Origin: Nakamurella sp. PAMC28650
GTDB taxonomy: Bacteria; Actinomycetota; Actinomycetes; Mycobacteriales; Nakamurellaceae
Length of the DNA stretch: 64,000 nucleotides
Direction of reading: 5' to 3'
Assembly: GCF_014303395.1 (NCBI RefSeq)
Contig: NZ_CP060298.1
Span: 2,747,001 to 2,811,000, forward strand
Below the pieces are notes generated by a model. It did no database searches, was not told where the DNA came from, and saw only the letters and a program-made list of their open reading frames with translations. Both the position numbers and the translations under genes were made by a program. Positions 35,934-45,222 of the stretch are shown piece after piece. How positions within the stretch are numbered: the stretch's first letter is position 1; the number at the start of each line of letters is the position of its first letter.

Positions 35934-36386
35934 ATGCGGTGCCCGTTCTGTCGTCATCCAGATTCCAGGGTGATCGATTCCCGAGAAGTCGAGGACGGCC
36001 AGGCCATCCGGCGGCGCCGATCGTGCCCGGAGTGTTCCCGGCGCTTCACCACGGTCGAGGAAGCCGTCCTCGCGGTCGTCAAGCGGAGCGGTGTCACCGA
36101 GCCGTTCAGCCGCGCGAAGGTCGTGCTCGGCGTTCGCCGTGCCTGCCAGGGGAGGCCGGTCGACGAAGATGCGCTGGCTCTGCTCGCCCAGCAGGTCGAG
36201 GAGGCCATCAGGGCCACCGGTGCAGCCGAGGTGCCCAGCCAGGAGGTCGGCCTCGCCATCCTCGGTCCGCTGATGCAGCTCGACGAGGTGGCCTACCTGC
36301 GGTTCGCCTCCGTCTACCGGTCATTCGAATCGGCAGCCGACTTCGCCGCCGAGATCGAGCGGCTCAAGACGGTCCCGAGCGACTGA
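35934..36386 (+). CDS. nrdR: Ribonucleotide reductase repressor NrdR
   Basis: A 150-residue regulator. A zinc ribbon uses Cys3, Cys6, Cys31 and Cys34 (CPFC and CPEC). An ATP-cone domain follows ([20 protein letters not shown] onward) that senses dATP/ATP. It represses ribonucleotide reductase genes. AGGAGGAGGTGAGG precedes the ATG, a very strong ribosome site. It lies 249 nt upstream of nrdJ on the same strand, the nrdRJ order known from Streptomyces. DnaA boxes upstream may tie expression to replication. Confidence 0.96.
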   Translation: MRCPFCRHPDSRVIDSREVEDGQAIRRRRSCPECSRRFTTVEEAVLAVVKRSGVTEPFSRAKVVLGVRRACQGRPVDEDALALLAQQVEEAIRATGAAEVPSQEVGLAILGPLMQLDEVAYLRFASVYRSFESAADFAAEIERLKTVPSD

Positions 36387-36542
36387 CCGGCGATCCGGTC
36401 CACATCCAGCCGATCACCGGTGATCGCCGCGCAGTCATCCGACCGAAGGTTGATCGCGCGAAGCAGAGCAGCCGCACCAACACGGGCTCCGTATTCACTC
36501 CACTCCAACGCTTGACAGCGCAGCACCACCGCCGCACCAGAT

Positions 36543-36602
36543 ACCGCCGCTCGACACACCGCCGCTCGACACACCGCCGCTCCACACACCGCCGCTCCAC
36601 AC
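36543..36602. repeat. Four 15-bp tandem units between nrdR and nrdJ
   Basis: Units of ACCGCCGCT(C)(G/C)ACAC at 36543, 36558, 36573 and 36588, the first two with CGACAC and the last two with CCACAC. They end 33 nt before the nrdJ start, so they would lie in its 5' UTR. No cobalamin riboswitch is seen. Confidence 0.85.
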
Positions 36603-36635
36603 CACCACAGGCCCGTACAGAGAAGGGGACGCTCC

Positions 36636-39560
36636 ATGACCGAGACCCTCGGTAGTTCAACCGGATCCGCCACCAACGGTTCGACGGCAGGCTCCGCAGC
36701 CGCCTCGGCCAAGATCAGGCGGACCAAGCCCGACGGCTCGCCGGGACTCCGGGTGGAGCGTCTGTACACCACCGCCAGAGTGCATCCCTACGACGAGGTG
36801 ATCTGGGAGCGTCGCGACGTCGTGCTGACCAACTGGCGTGACGGCACCATCAACTTCGAGCAGCGCGGCGTCGAGTTCCCGTCGACGTGGTCGATCAACG
36901 CCACCAACATCGTCACCAGCAAGTATTTCCGCGGTGCGGTCGGTACTCCGCAGCGGGAGGTCAGCCTGAAGCAGATCATCGACCGGGTCGTCACCGCCTA
37001 CACCAACTCGGGGCGGCAGAACGGCTACTTCGCCACCGGCGCGGACGAGGAGATCTTCTCCCACGAGCTCACCTGGATGCTGCTGCATCAAGTCTTCGCG
37101 TTCAACTCCCCGGTGTGGTTCAACGTCGGAACCTCGTCGCCGCAACAGGTGTCGGCCTGCTTCATCCTGGCCGTCGACGACACCATGGACGCCATCCTGA
37201 ACTGGTACCGCGAAGAGGGCCTGATCTTCAAGGGTGGCTCGGGCGCCGGCCTCAACCTGTCCCGCATCCGTTCGTCCAAGGAACTGCTGTCCTCCGGTGG
37301 TACCGCTTCGGGTCCGGTTTCCTTCATGCGCGGGGCCGATGCCTCGGCTGGCACCATCAAGTCCGGTGGGGCGACCCGCCGTGCGGCGAAGATGGTGGTG
37401 CTGGACATCGACCACCCGGACATCGTCGAGTTCGTCGACACCAAGGTGAAGGAGGAGCGCAAGATCCGCGCCCTCCGCGATGCCGGGTTCGACATGGATC
37501 TCGGCGGCGAGGACATCGTCTCCGTGCAGTACCAGAACGCCAACAACTCGGTCCGGGTGTCCGACGAATTCATGCGTGCCGTCGAGTCCGGCTCGGAGTT
37601 CGGCCTGCGGGCCCGCTCCACCGGCGAGGTCATCGAGACCATCGACGCACGCGAGCTGTTCACCAAGGTCAACACCGCCGCGTGGGCCTGCGCGGACCCG
37701 GGGATCCAGTACGACGACATCATCAACGACTGGCACACCTCGCCCGAGTCCGGCCGTATCAATGCGTCCAATCCGTGCTCGGAGTACATGCACCTGGACA
37801 ACTCCTCGTGCAACCTGGCCTCGCTCAACCTGATGAAATTCCTGTCCGACGACGGGGTGTTCGATGCCGCGAAGTTCGCCAAGGCCGTCGAATTCGTCAT
37901 CACCGCCATGGACATCTCGATCTGCTTCGCCGACTTCCCGACCGAGCCGATCGCCGAGACCACCAGGGCTTTCCGGCAGCTGGGTCTCGGTTACGCCAAC
38001 CTCGGCGCCCTCCTGATGGCCACCGGTCACGCCTACGACTCCGAAGGTGGCCGTTCGCTGGCCGCCGCCATCACGTCGCTGATGAACGGCACCGCCTACA
38101 AGCGCAGTGCCGAGCTCGCCGGGATCGTGGGTCAGTACGACGGCTACGCGCGCAACGCCGATGCGCACAAGCGCGTCATCCGCAAGCACGCCGCGGCCAA
38201 CGACCAGATCCGCACCTACGGCGGGAACGACGCGACCACGTTGAAACTGGCCACCTCGGTGTGGGCCGAGACCATCACCACCGGCGAGAAGAACGGCTAC
38301 CGCAACGCGCAGGCCACGGTGCTGGCCCCGACCGGCACCATCGGCCTGATGATGGACTGCGACACCACCGGCATCGAACCGGATCTCGCGCTGGTCAAGT
38401 TCAAGAAGCTGGTCGGTGGGGGGTCCATGCAGATCGTCAACCAGACGGTCCCGCGTGCCCTGGCCTCGCTCGGTTACCAGGCCGAGCAGGTCGAGGCCAT
38501 CGTCGAGTTCATCGCCCAGCACGGACACGTGATGGGCGCGCCCGGTCTGAAGAACGTCCACTACTCGGTCTTCGACTGCGCCATGGGCGAGCAGTTCATC
38601 GCGCCGATGGGCCACGTCCGGATGATGGCGGCGGTGCAGCCGTTCATCTCCGGCGCCATCTCCAAGACGGTCAACATGCCCGAGGACGCCACCGTCGACG
38701 ACGTCGCCGAGATCTACCTGCAGGGCTGGAAGATGGGCCTCAAGGCCCTCGCCATCTACCGCGACAACTGCAAGGTCGGGCAGCCGCTGTCCGCCTCGAG
38801 CAAGAACAAGGATTCGGCGGACAACGCAGCCAAGGCGGCCGAATCCGCTTCGGCAGCACCTGCCTCGCACGTCCCGGTGCGTCGGCGCCTGCCGAAGAAG
38901 CGTCCCTCGCAGACGGTCTCGTTCACCGTCGGCGGGGCCGAGGGCTACCTGACCACCGGTTCGTACCCCGACGACGGCCTCGGCGAAGTCTTCATCAAGC
39001 TCGGCAAGCAGGGCTCCACCCTGGCCGGCGTGATGGACGCCTTCTCCATCGCGGTGTCGGTGGGACTCCAATACGGCATCCCGTTGGAGTCCTACGTCGC
39101 GAAGTTCACCAACCTGCGCTTCGAGCCGGCCGGTATGACCGACGATCCCGATGTCCGCATCGCCACCTCGGTGATGGACTACCTGTTCCGCCGGATCGCC
39201 CTCGACTACCTGCCGGTCGACGCGCGTGCCGAGCTGGGCATCTTCTCCGCCGAGGAGCGCACCGCCCAGGTCTCCAGTGCCTACGCGTCCTACGACCTGG
39301 TCGACGCGGCCGGGACGGCCGACGTCGTCGAGGAGATGCGGTCCTCGGTCGACGCCACCCCTGTGGTGCGGCCCGCCGTCGAGAGCGGGAAGCCAGCCGA
39401 TCTGGCCGGACGCCGGGCCGGTTCCTCCACCGAGCTGCTGGAAATGGTCATCGGCAAGTCCGCCGATGCCCCGCTCTGCTTCACCTGCGGCACGAAGATG
39501 CGCCCGTCGGGAGCCTGCTACGTGTGCGAGGGCTGCGGCTCGACCTCCGGCTGCAGCTGA
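36636..39560 (+). CDS. nrdJ: Class II (B12-dependent) ribonucleotide reductase
   Basis: A 974-residue adenosylcobalamin-dependent reductase making dNTPs without oxygen dependence. The barrel begins near GTINFEQRGVEFPSTWSINA. Substrate and active-site motifs include NSPVWFNVGTSSPQQVSACF, the ASNPCSEYMHLDNSSCNLAS segment with the finger-loop cysteine, and VLAPTGTIGLMMDCDTTGIE. The extreme C terminus has CFTCGTKM and CYVCEGCGSTSGCS, a redox or zinc-type cysteine tail that renews the active site. GAAGGGGAC is 7 nt before the ATG. The 249-nt leader carries the 15-bp repeats. Class II use fits an aerobic-to-microaerobic soil actinobacterium. Confidence 0.95.
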   Translation: MTETLGSSTGSATNGSTAGSAAASAKIRRTKPDGSPGLRVERLYTTARVHPYDEVIWERRDVVLTNWRDGTINFEQRGVEFPSTWSINATNIVTSKYFRGAVGTPQREVSLKQIIDRVVTAYTNSGRQNGYFATGADEEIFSHELTWMLLHQVFAFNSPVWFNVGTSSPQQVSACFILAVDDTMDAILNWYREEGLIFKGGSGAGLNLSRIRSSKELLSSGGTASGPVSFMRGADASAGTIKSGGATRRAAKMVVLDIDHPDIVEFVDTKVKEERKIRALRDAGFDMDLGGEDIVSVQYQNANNSVRVSDEFMRAVESGSEFGLRARSTGEVIETIDARELFTKVNTAAWACADPGIQYDDIINDWHTSPESGRINASNPCSEYMHLDNSSCNLASLNLMKFLSDDGVFDAAKFAKAVEFVITAMDISICFADFPTEPIAETTRAFRQLGLGYANLGALLMATGHAYDSEGGRSLAAAITSLMNGTAYKRSAELAGIVGQYDGYARNADAHKRVIRKHAAANDQIRTYGGNDATTLKLATSVWAETITTGEKNGYRNAQATVLAPTGTIGLMMDCDTTGIEPDLALVKFKKLVGGGSMQIVNQTVPRALASLGYQAEQVEAIVEFIAQHGHVMGAPGLKNVHYSVFDCAMGEQFIAPMGHVRMMAAVQPFISGAISKTVNMPEDATVDDVAEIYLQGWKMGLKALAIYRDNCKVGQPLSASSKNKDSADNAAKAAESASAAPASHVPVRRRLPKKRPSQTVSFTVGGAEGYLTTGSYPDDGLGEVFIKLGKQGSTLAGVMDAFSIAVSVGLQYGIPLESYVAKFTNLRFEPAGMTDDPDVRIATSVMDYLFRRIALDYLPVDARAELGIFSAEERTAQVSSAYASYDLVDAAGTADVVEEMRSSVDATPVVRPAVESGKPADLAGRRAGSSTELLEMVIGKSADAPLCFTCGTKMRPSGACYVCEGCGSTSGCS

Positions 39561-39572
39561 TCCGATGCCTCC

Positions 39573-39600
39573 GCGAGCCCGGTCCCGGGGCCGGGCTCGC
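39573..39600 (+). terminator. Terminator hairpin after nrdJ
   Basis: GCGAGCCCGG at 39573-39582 pairs perfectly with CCGGGCTCGC at 39591-39600 around an 8-nt loop, 12 nt after the nrdJ stop. Confidence 0.75.
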
Positions 39601-39773
39601 GGCGTCCCCCCCTCCCCCGGTCGGAGGCGCCGGCAAGGCCTCGAGGTCGTCGTTCGGTGGGGGTGTCGTCGTGCCAGGACCGAATCCGTCGGCACGGCTC
39701 CAGCAGACCGAGCGCCGTTGGTATGTTCCCGACAGGCGCTCGCTGCGAGCGCCGGGGGACAGGAGCGTCACAG

Positions 39774-41603
39774 TTGGCAGGCAGGAGCAAGGCACCGTTC
39801 ATCGCCGCGGCCGTCGCCGGGGTGGTACTGATCGCCGGCATCCGGTATTTCAGCACCCGCGACAGCAGTCCCTCGGCGACGCCGCCGGCTGGTGCCGGCT
39901 CGTCGTCCTCCACTGCTGCGCCGACCCGCCCGGGCTGCACGGCGGTGAATGTCGGCGCGTCGAGCGAGAAGGCCGCGCTGATGGCGTCGATCGCGACCTC
40001 GTACGCGGCCTCCGGCCGCAAGGTCGCCGGTGCCTGCTACGACATCGTGGTGAGGTCCTTGGCCTCCGGGACCGGTGAGGCGAACCTGGCCGCCGGATGG
40101 AACGAGGCGTCGGACGGACCTGCTCCGGACGTGTGGACGCCGGCCGCGTCGACGTGGGTCACCCTGCTGCGCAGCGATCTCACCGCCAAGGACCGGCCGG
40201 GCATCGTGCCCGCCGAATCCACATCGGTGACCTCCACGCCCCTGGTCCTGGCCATGCCGAAGCCGATGGCGCAGGCCCTCGGGTGGCCGACCGCGTCGCT
40301 GGGCTGGTCGGACGTCCTCGGACTGGTGCAGGCCAAGGACGGCTGGGCCTCGAAGGGTCACCGCGAGTGGGGCGCCTTCAGTCTCGGGAAGACCAACCCG
40401 AACGTCTCCACCTCCGGCTTGGCGGCCACCATCGGAGCACTGGTGGCGGCCACCGGCAAGTCCTCGGACCTGACCACCGCCGACCTGAAGGACCCCAAGG
40501 TCCGCAACTACGTCCAGGCGGTCGAGCACTCGGTGGTGCACTACGGGGACACCACCCTGACCTACCTGTCCAACCTGCAGCGGGCCGACGACGCCGGCGC
40601 TGCGCTGAACTATCTGTCCGCGGTCGCCGTGGAGGAGAAGTCGGTCTTGGATTACGACGCGGGCAACCCCAGCGGTGATCCGGCGACGCTCGGCAGACAT
40701 GCGCCCCCCAAGGTCCCCCTGGTGGCGGTCTACCCGAAGGAGGGCACGCTTTACAGCGACAGCCCCTACGTCGTGCTCGACGCACCGTGGTCCACCCCGC
40801 TGAAGCAGGCCGGTGCCAACGACTTCCTCACCTACCTGCTGGCACCGGAGCAGCAGAAGATCTTCACGGACGCCAACTTCCGCACCTTCGACCACCAGGC
40901 GGGGGCGCCGATCACGGCGAGCAGTTCCGTCCTCGCGGCCGGGGTGAAGGTGGCGCTGAACCCACCTGGTTCGGCCGTGCTGACCGGGGTCCGTGCCTTG
41001 TGGAGCGAACTGCGCAAACGTGCCAGGGTGCTGATGCTGCTGGATGTCTCGGGCTCGATGCAGGAAGATGCCGGCTCCAGCGGCCAGAGCAAGCTGGATC
41101 TGGCCAAACAGGCCGCCGCCGCCGCCCTCGGCCAGCTGTCGGACACCGACCAGGTGGGCCTCTGGACGTTCACGACCGCAATGGCGACGCCCGCGACGAT
41201 CTACAGCGAGGATGTACCGATCCAGCCGCTGGCCAAGGACCGCAAGGAACTCGCCAGCGCCCTGCAGGGTCTGCAACCCCAGAACGGCACACCGTTGTAT
41301 GCCGCAATCCGACTCGCGACCAAGTACATGAACGGCAGCGCGGCCCCTGATCTGATCAACGCCGTCGTCGTGCTGACCGACGGCAAGAACGAGTACACCG
41401 ACGACAACCTCGACTCATTGGTCGCTGACCTGGGAAGCAGCGCGACCGAGAACGGTGTGCGGGTCTTCTCGATCGCCTACGGCGCCGACGCAGACCTGGA
41501 CGTCCTGAAGAAGATCTCCCAGGCCTCACGTGCTGCGGCCTACGATGCGCGGAGGCCGGAGAGCATCACCAAGGTCTTCGGCGACGTGTTGTCCAACTTC
41601 TGA
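39774..41603 (+). CDS. Second membrane-anchored substrate-binding-like / VWA protein
   Basis: A 609-residue protein. A short N-terminal membrane anchor (APFIAAAVAGVVLIAGIRYF) is followed by a solute-binding-protein-like half (NVGASSEKAALMASIATSYA, DVWTPAASTWVTLLRSDLTA). The C-terminal VWA domain has its metal site in VLMLLDVSGSMQED and VVVLTDGKNEYTDD. I chose the TTG at 39774 because GGACAGGAG lies 8 nt upstream and the next residues lead into the anchor; upstream in-frame sequence is not protein-like. It is a paralog of 10127-12016 but lacks that gene's Ser/Thr linker. A gene for a two-TM helical protein follows after 69 nt. Confidence 0.82.
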   Translation: MAGRSKAPFIAAAVAGVVLIAGIRYFSTRDSSPSATPPAGAGSSSSTAAPTRPGCTAVNVGASSEKAALMASIATSYAASGRKVAGACYDIVVRSLASGTGEANLAAGWNEASDGPAPDVWTPAASTWVTLLRSDLTAKDRPGIVPAESTSVTSTPLVLAMPKPMAQALGWPTASLGWSDVLGLVQAKDGWASKGHREWGAFSLGKTNPNVSTSGLAATIGALVAATGKSSDLTTADLKDPKVRNYVQAVEHSVVHYGDTTLTYLSNLQRADDAGAALNYLSAVAVEEKSVLDYDAGNPSGDPATLGRHAPPKVPLVAVYPKEGTLYSDSPYVVLDAPWSTPLKQAGANDFLTYLLAPEQQKIFTDANFRTFDHQAGAPITASSSVLAAGVKVALNPPGSAVLTGVRALWSELRKRARVLMLLDVSGSMQEDAGSSGQSKLDLAKQAAAAALGQLSDTDQVGLWTFTTAMATPATIYSEDVPIQPLAKDRKELASALQGLQPQNGTPLYAAIRLATKYMNGSAAPDLINAVVVLTDGKNEYTDDNLDSLVADLGSSATENGVRVFSIAYGADADLDVLKKISQASRAAAYDARRPESITKVFGDVLSNF

Positions 41604-41672
41604 CCCGTCGCCGAGGCGACGAGTCGCTCCCGAGCCCTGGAACCCGCCCCCGCAGCGACAGGAGCCACCGAC

Positions 41673-42392
41673 ATGCCCGAGTCGCGGATGCGCCGTGCGG
41701 CACAGGCCCTCCGTGATCCGTGGAGTCTGCTGGCGGCGGTCGTCGGGGCCGGGGCGGCCTGGGCGTTGGCCCTGCCCGTCGGCGGTATCGGCGCGGTCGG
41801 CGCGGGAATGCTCGCCGTCGCTGCGGTGGTCGGTGCGGTGAGCTCCGGTCACCACGAACCGGACGGATCGCGGGGACCTTCGCTGGTGCCGCACACCGTG
41901 CAGTTCCGTCTGGTCGGCACGTTGGACGCCTACCTCGCGGATCTGACCGCCCTCGACCACCGGTCGCTGCCCCCGGTCCTGGCCGGGCAGGCCCTCGATG
42001 CATTGGAGGCGGCCCGGTCGGCCCGGACGGTGGCCGTCGGAGTGGCGGGTTCGATCGACGTCCTGGACGTCGCGATCGCGGAGGCCGGTCAGGTCGCGCG
42101 GAAGATGACGACCGCCCACAAGGTCAGTGGATCCCTCGGGCGCATGGCCGCCCGCCGGCAGGATCTCCTCGGCGACCTCTCGTCCGCGGTCGATGGTGTG
42201 GGCGAGCTCTACGCGAAGCTGCTGGAACTGGCCGCGACCCCGGAGCTGATTTCGGGTTCGGTACCGGAGCACGGCCCCGATCCGGTGGCCGAGGTCAACA
42301 GCTCCCTCGACGCCATCCGTGGCGCGTTCGCCGAGCTGGATTCGGCAGCCAGAACGGTGACCGCAGGGCTTCACCTGCCGGGCGCCAGGTGA
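41673..42392 (+). CDS. Two-TM helical membrane protein of unknown function
   Basis: A 239-residue protein. Two close membrane helices (SLLAAVVGAGAAWALALPVG and GAVGAGMLAVAAVVGAVSSG, about 18-57) precede a long alpha-helical cytosolic part (TLDAYLADLTALDHRSLPPV; TAHKVSGSLGRMAARRQDLL). I do not recognise the family. ACAGGAG is 9 nt before the ATG. It follows the VWA gene and is probably cotranscribed with it. Architecture resembles PspM at 13269, which also neighbours a VWA gene, but no clear sequence match is seen. Confidence 0.7.
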   Translation: MPESRMRRAAQALRDPWSLLAAVVGAGAAWALALPVGGIGAVGAGMLAVAAVVGAVSSGHHEPDGSRGPSLVPHTVQFRLVGTLDAYLADLTALDHRSLPPVLAGQALDALEAARSARTVAVGVAGSIDVLDVAIAEAGQVARKMTTAHKVSGSLGRMAARRQDLLGDLSSAVDGVGELYAKLLELAATPELISGSVPEHGPDPVAEVNSSLDAIRGAFAELDSAARTVTAGLHLPGAR

Positions 42393-42525
42393 GTCCGGCC
42401 ATGCTGCGGCGGAACCGGCACCGCACTACGGGCTCGGCGAACACACTGTCGGCCAGAGCGTGGCACTGTGGGACCTACCGGGCGTGAGCGTTTCGCCCGA
42501 AGCCGTTCCAACCGAAGGAGTCGTC

Positions 42526-42615
42526 GTGGGCGCAATCATGAGACTGGTCAACCGCATCGTCTCGGCACTGGCCAGGCGCAAGGTGCAGCGCAACGAGAAC
42601 CCCGGAGGTCGCTGA
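42526..42615 (+). CDS. 29-residue basic amphipathic small protein
   Basis: GTG at 42526 is preceded by a near-ideal GAAGGAG 5 nt upstream and runs to a TGA at 42613-42615. The peptide is MGAIMRLVNRIVSALARRKV followed by QRNENPGGR. A helical wheel would place Ile/Leu/Val/Ala on one face and Arg/Lys on the other, suggesting membrane binding. I recognise no family. The strong ribosome site and the residue pattern, rather than length, support it. It lies between the two-TM gene and the separately promoted DUF885 gene. Confidence 0.55.
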   Translation: MGAIMRLVNRIVSALARRKVQRNENPGGR

Positions 42616-42675
42616 CCGCCGCGCACGCCCGGGTCCGCTGCGGCAGGACGGAGGCGGGGAACTTCGGACGTCGCC

Positions 42676-42681
42676 TATGCT
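42676..42681 (+). promoter_or_regulatory. -10 box for leaderless DUF885 gene
   Basis: TATGCT ends 8 nt before the ATG at 42690; no ribosome site is present. Confidence 0.5.
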
Positions 42682-42689
42682 GCCCGGTC

Positions 42690-44384
42690 ATGAACGTCAG
42701 GATTGAATCACCCAGCCGATCGCCGGCCCCGGCGGGCACTGCGATCAACCAAATCTCCGACCGCTTCGTCGCAGCGCTGGCGGCGGCCAGCCCGATGACG
42801 GCCACCATGCTGGGTGTGCCGGGCCATGACGACCGTCTGGACGACCTGTCGCCGGACGGGCTGGCGAGGATCAACGCCCTGGTCCTCAGCACGCTGACGG
42901 AGCTCCGGGCAGCAGGATCCACCGGCCGGCGCGACGACATCGCCAGGGCCGTCCTACTGGAACGGCTGGAACTGGACCGCGAACGGTACGAATCCGGCTG
43001 GGACCACGCGGAACTGAACGTCATCGCATCTCCGCTGCAACTGGTCCGGATGATCTTCGACATGACCCCGCGCGACACGCCCGGGCGACTGGTCGTGTTC
43101 GCCGCCCGCATGCGAGCCGTCCCGGCGGCACTGGTCGGCTACCGGGAGAGCCTGCGGTCGGGGGCGTCGAAAGGACAGGTGGCGGCCGCCCGCCAGGTCC
43201 GCAGGTGTGCCCGGCAGTGCGTCTCCTACTCCACCTTCTTCAGCTCGACGGTCACCGGTCTCCAGACCGGTGGCGACTTGGTTGAGGAGCTCGACGCGGC
43301 CGCCGCGCTGGCCGACGCGGCCTATGCGGAGCTGGGCCGGTTCCTGACCGACGAACTGCTCGCGCACGCTCCGGAGAAGGACGCGGTCGGCCGCGAGCGC
43401 TACGTCCTGGCCTCCCGGGAGTTCCTGGGGGACACCGTGGATCTCGAGCAGACCTACGCCTGGGGCTGGGAGCAGGTACTGGCCATCGAGCAGGAGATGC
43501 GCGAGGTGGCCGACCGGATCGCGCCCGGACAGGGGGTTCGAGGGGCCGCCTCGGTGCTCGATGCCGATCCGTCATACACCGTGCACGGTCAGGACGGGTT
43601 GACGGCCTGGATGCAGGACCTGTCCGACCGCGCCCTGGAGGACCTGGGTCGCTCGCACTTCGAGATCCCGCCGGCACTCCGTGCCCTGGAGTGCCGGGTG
43701 GCACCGCCGGGCGGCGGTGTGGGGGCGTACTACGTCTCGCCGAGCGACGACTTCAGCCGGCCGGGCCGGATGTGGTGGTCCGTGGAGGCGGACACGCAGG
43801 AGTTCAGTACTTGGCGCGAGACCACCACCGTGTACCACGAAGGGGTGCCGGGGCATCACCTGCAACTGGCGACGGCCGTACTCCGCCGGGACACCCTGAA
43901 CGACTTCCAGCGTCTGATGGCCGGCACGTCCGGTCACGCCGAGGGCTGGGCGCTGTACGCCGAGCGACTGGTCCGCGAGGTGGGATACCTCCGGAGCGAC
44001 GGTGACCTGCTCGGCATGCTCGACTCGCAGCTGTTCCGGGCGGCCAGGGTGGTGCTGGACATCGGCATGCACCTGGAGCTGGCCATCCCGGCCGGCACCG
44101 GTTTTCACGAGGGCCGGACCTGGACCCCGGAGCTCGGACTGGAATTCCTGCTCTCGCGCACCCAGTCCGAGGCGGGTATGTGCAGGGACGAGATCGACCG
44201 CTATCTCGGCTGGCCTGGCCAGGCCCCGGCCTACAAGGTCGGCGAGCGGGTCTGGCTCCAGGGCAGGGACGCAGCCAGGGCGCGACACGGAGAGTCTTTC
44301 GACGCGAAGGCGTTTCACACCGCAGCGCTGAACCTGGGCGGGATGGGACTGGCATCGCTGGCCCGGGAGCTGGCGCGCCTCTGA
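42690..44384 (+). CDS. DUF885 family putative metallohydrolase
   Basis: A 564-residue protein of the DUF885 family. The predicted metal site is VYHEGVPGHHLQLAT, where HE-x3-GHH takes the place of HEXXH, followed by GTSGHAEGWALYAERLVREV with a further His/Glu. Family members look like zinc-dependent carboxypeptidase or oligopeptidase relatives, though most are uncharacterised. No signal peptide is seen, so it is cytosolic. The start is chosen from the leaderless promoter; longer in-frame sequence to 42468 overlaps the small protein gene and is Arg/Ser-rich noise. Confidence 0.87.
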   Translation: MNVRIESPSRSPAPAGTAINQISDRFVAALAAASPMTATMLGVPGHDDRLDDLSPDGLARINALVLSTLTELRAAGSTGRRDDIARAVLLERLELDRERYESGWDHAELNVIASPLQLVRMIFDMTPRDTPGRLVVFAARMRAVPAALVGYRESLRSGASKGQVAAARQVRRCARQCVSYSTFFSSTVTGLQTGGDLVEELDAAAALADAAYAELGRFLTDELLAHAPEKDAVGRERYVLASREFLGDTVDLEQTYAWGWEQVLAIEQEMREVADRIAPGQGVRGAASVLDADPSYTVHGQDGLTAWMQDLSDRALEDLGRSHFEIPPALRALECRVAPPGGGVGAYYVSPSDDFSRPGRMWWSVEADTQEFSTWRETTTVYHEGVPGHHLQLATAVLRRDTLNDFQRLMAGTSGHAEGWALYAERLVREVGYLRSDGDLLGMLDSQLFRAARVVLDIGMHLELAIPAGTGFHEGRTWTPELGLEFLLSRTQSEAGMCRDEIDRYLGWPGQAPAYKVGERVWLQGRDAARARHGESFDAKAFHTAALNLGGMGLASLARELARL

Positions 44385-44414
44385 CCGCCGCCGATCCGTG
44401 TGGAGGGCGGCGGT
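44384..44414. terminator. Hairpin between DUF885 and GNAT genes
   Basis: ACCGCCGCC at 44384-44392 pairs with GGCGGCGGT at 44406-44414 around 13 nt. It starts on the last base of the DUF885 stop and lies between convergent genes. Confidence 0.6.
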
Positions 44415-44424
44415 GCCGGGGGAC

Positions 44425-45018
44425 TCAGTCGTGGGGCGGTGGAGGTGGCCCGAGGGGAAGGGTCCGGCCGAGCACACCGAACGGGCGGGGATCACCGGTG
44501 AACCGGTAGTCCCGCAGGACGTCGACGAAACCCATCCGCCGGTACAGCCGCCACGCCCGGTTGGTCCCCTCCGGGGTGGACAGCAGCACGGCGCGTTCGG
44601 GGCGACCGGTGAGGAGCGCCGTCAGCAGCAGCTGGCCGACGCCCGCGCCCTGGCTGTCCGGCCGGACGTGCAGCTCGGTGAGCTCGAGATAGTCCACCAG
44701 CCAGGGTGAGTCGGGCCGGCGCAGGCCGCGTTGGACCTCGGAGTACCACCACTGACCCGGATGCCCGGTGTACCCGTACGTCAGGCCGCGAATGCGTTGC
44801 TGCTGGTCGACCGCGACGGTGCAGGCGAAGCCCTTGCGGCTGCTGTGCTCCTGCCAGAGCGCGGACCTGGCCGCGGCGATTCCGTCGGGATAGCGCATGG
44901 CGGCGACGTAGACCGCGATCAGCTCCGGCAGCCGGGAGACGAAGGCCGCCGGGTCCAGATTCCGCAGCGTCAACGGCTCCGGTGCCAGTGCACCCTGCGT
45001 CGAGGAGTTGGAGGTCAT
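44425..45018 (-). CDS. GNAT N-acetyltransferase
   Basis: A 197-residue acetyltransferase. The acetyl-CoA site motif is ELHVRPDSQGAGVGQLLLTA (R/Q-x-x-G-x-G/A type), with NRAWRLYRRMGFVDVLRDYR as the C-terminal strand-helix. Substrate unknown. The ATG at 45018 (MTSNSSTQGALAPE) was chosen because the upstream in-frame 62 residues would span the DNA-damage promoter of the divergent HEPN gene. The LexA box at 45160 could also influence this gene but is 142 nt away. Confidence 0.85.
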   Translation of the reverse strand: MTSNSSTQGALAPEPLTLRNLDPAAFVSRLPELIAVYVAAMRYPDGIAAARSALWQEHSSRKGFACTVAVDQQQRIRGLTYGYTGHPGQWWYSEVQRGLRRPDSPWLVDYLELTELHVRPDSQGAGVGQLLLTALLTGRPERAVLLSTPEGTNRAWRLYRRMGFVDVLRDYRFTGDPRPFGVLGRTLPLGPPPPPHD

Positions 45019-45134
45019 CCGCGACGGCACCGAGAAGTCGGGACAGTCATGTTTGTCATCCCACCACGAACGGGGTCGGCCGGTGTCCCCGGGCCCGGGT
45101 CCGGCGCGGCCTTTCGGAAATGGATCTGGCGGAC

Positions 45135-45156
45135 TGTCGGTGGTCGGGGATACAGT
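45135..45156 (+). promoter_or_regulatory. RecA-NDp / PafBC-type promoter of the HEPN gene
   Basis: TGTCGGTG at 45135-45142, exactly 8 nt, TACAGT at 45151-45156: a full match to TGTCRGTG-N8-TANNNT, the same as at recA (16695). It points to the HEPN gene 66 nt downstream. Confidence 0.8.
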
Positions 45157-45159
45157 TGG

Positions 45160-45179
45160 TATCGAACAGTCGTTCGATA
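45160..45179. promoter_or_regulatory. Perfect palindromic LexA box at the HEPN promoter
   Basis: TATCGAACAGTCGTTCGATA contains GAAC-N4-GTTC with perfectly symmetric 8-bp flanks. It lies right at the expected transcription start of the PafBC-type promoter, so LexA would block it until SOS induction. Confidence 0.92.
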
Positions 45180-45222
45180 CGTTCGACTGGATCAATTCGA
45201 TCACGAGGACAGGTGAGTGGAG

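Noticed and set aside
36387-36635. Cobalamin riboswitch before nrdJ
   Set aside because: I do not see the B12-box motif; the leader is mostly 15-bp repeats.
36657-40078. Two frames of over 1000 codons overlapping nrdJ
   Set aside because: Both are shadows of nrdJ, which has full-length family motifs; high GC at third positions keeps the other frames open.
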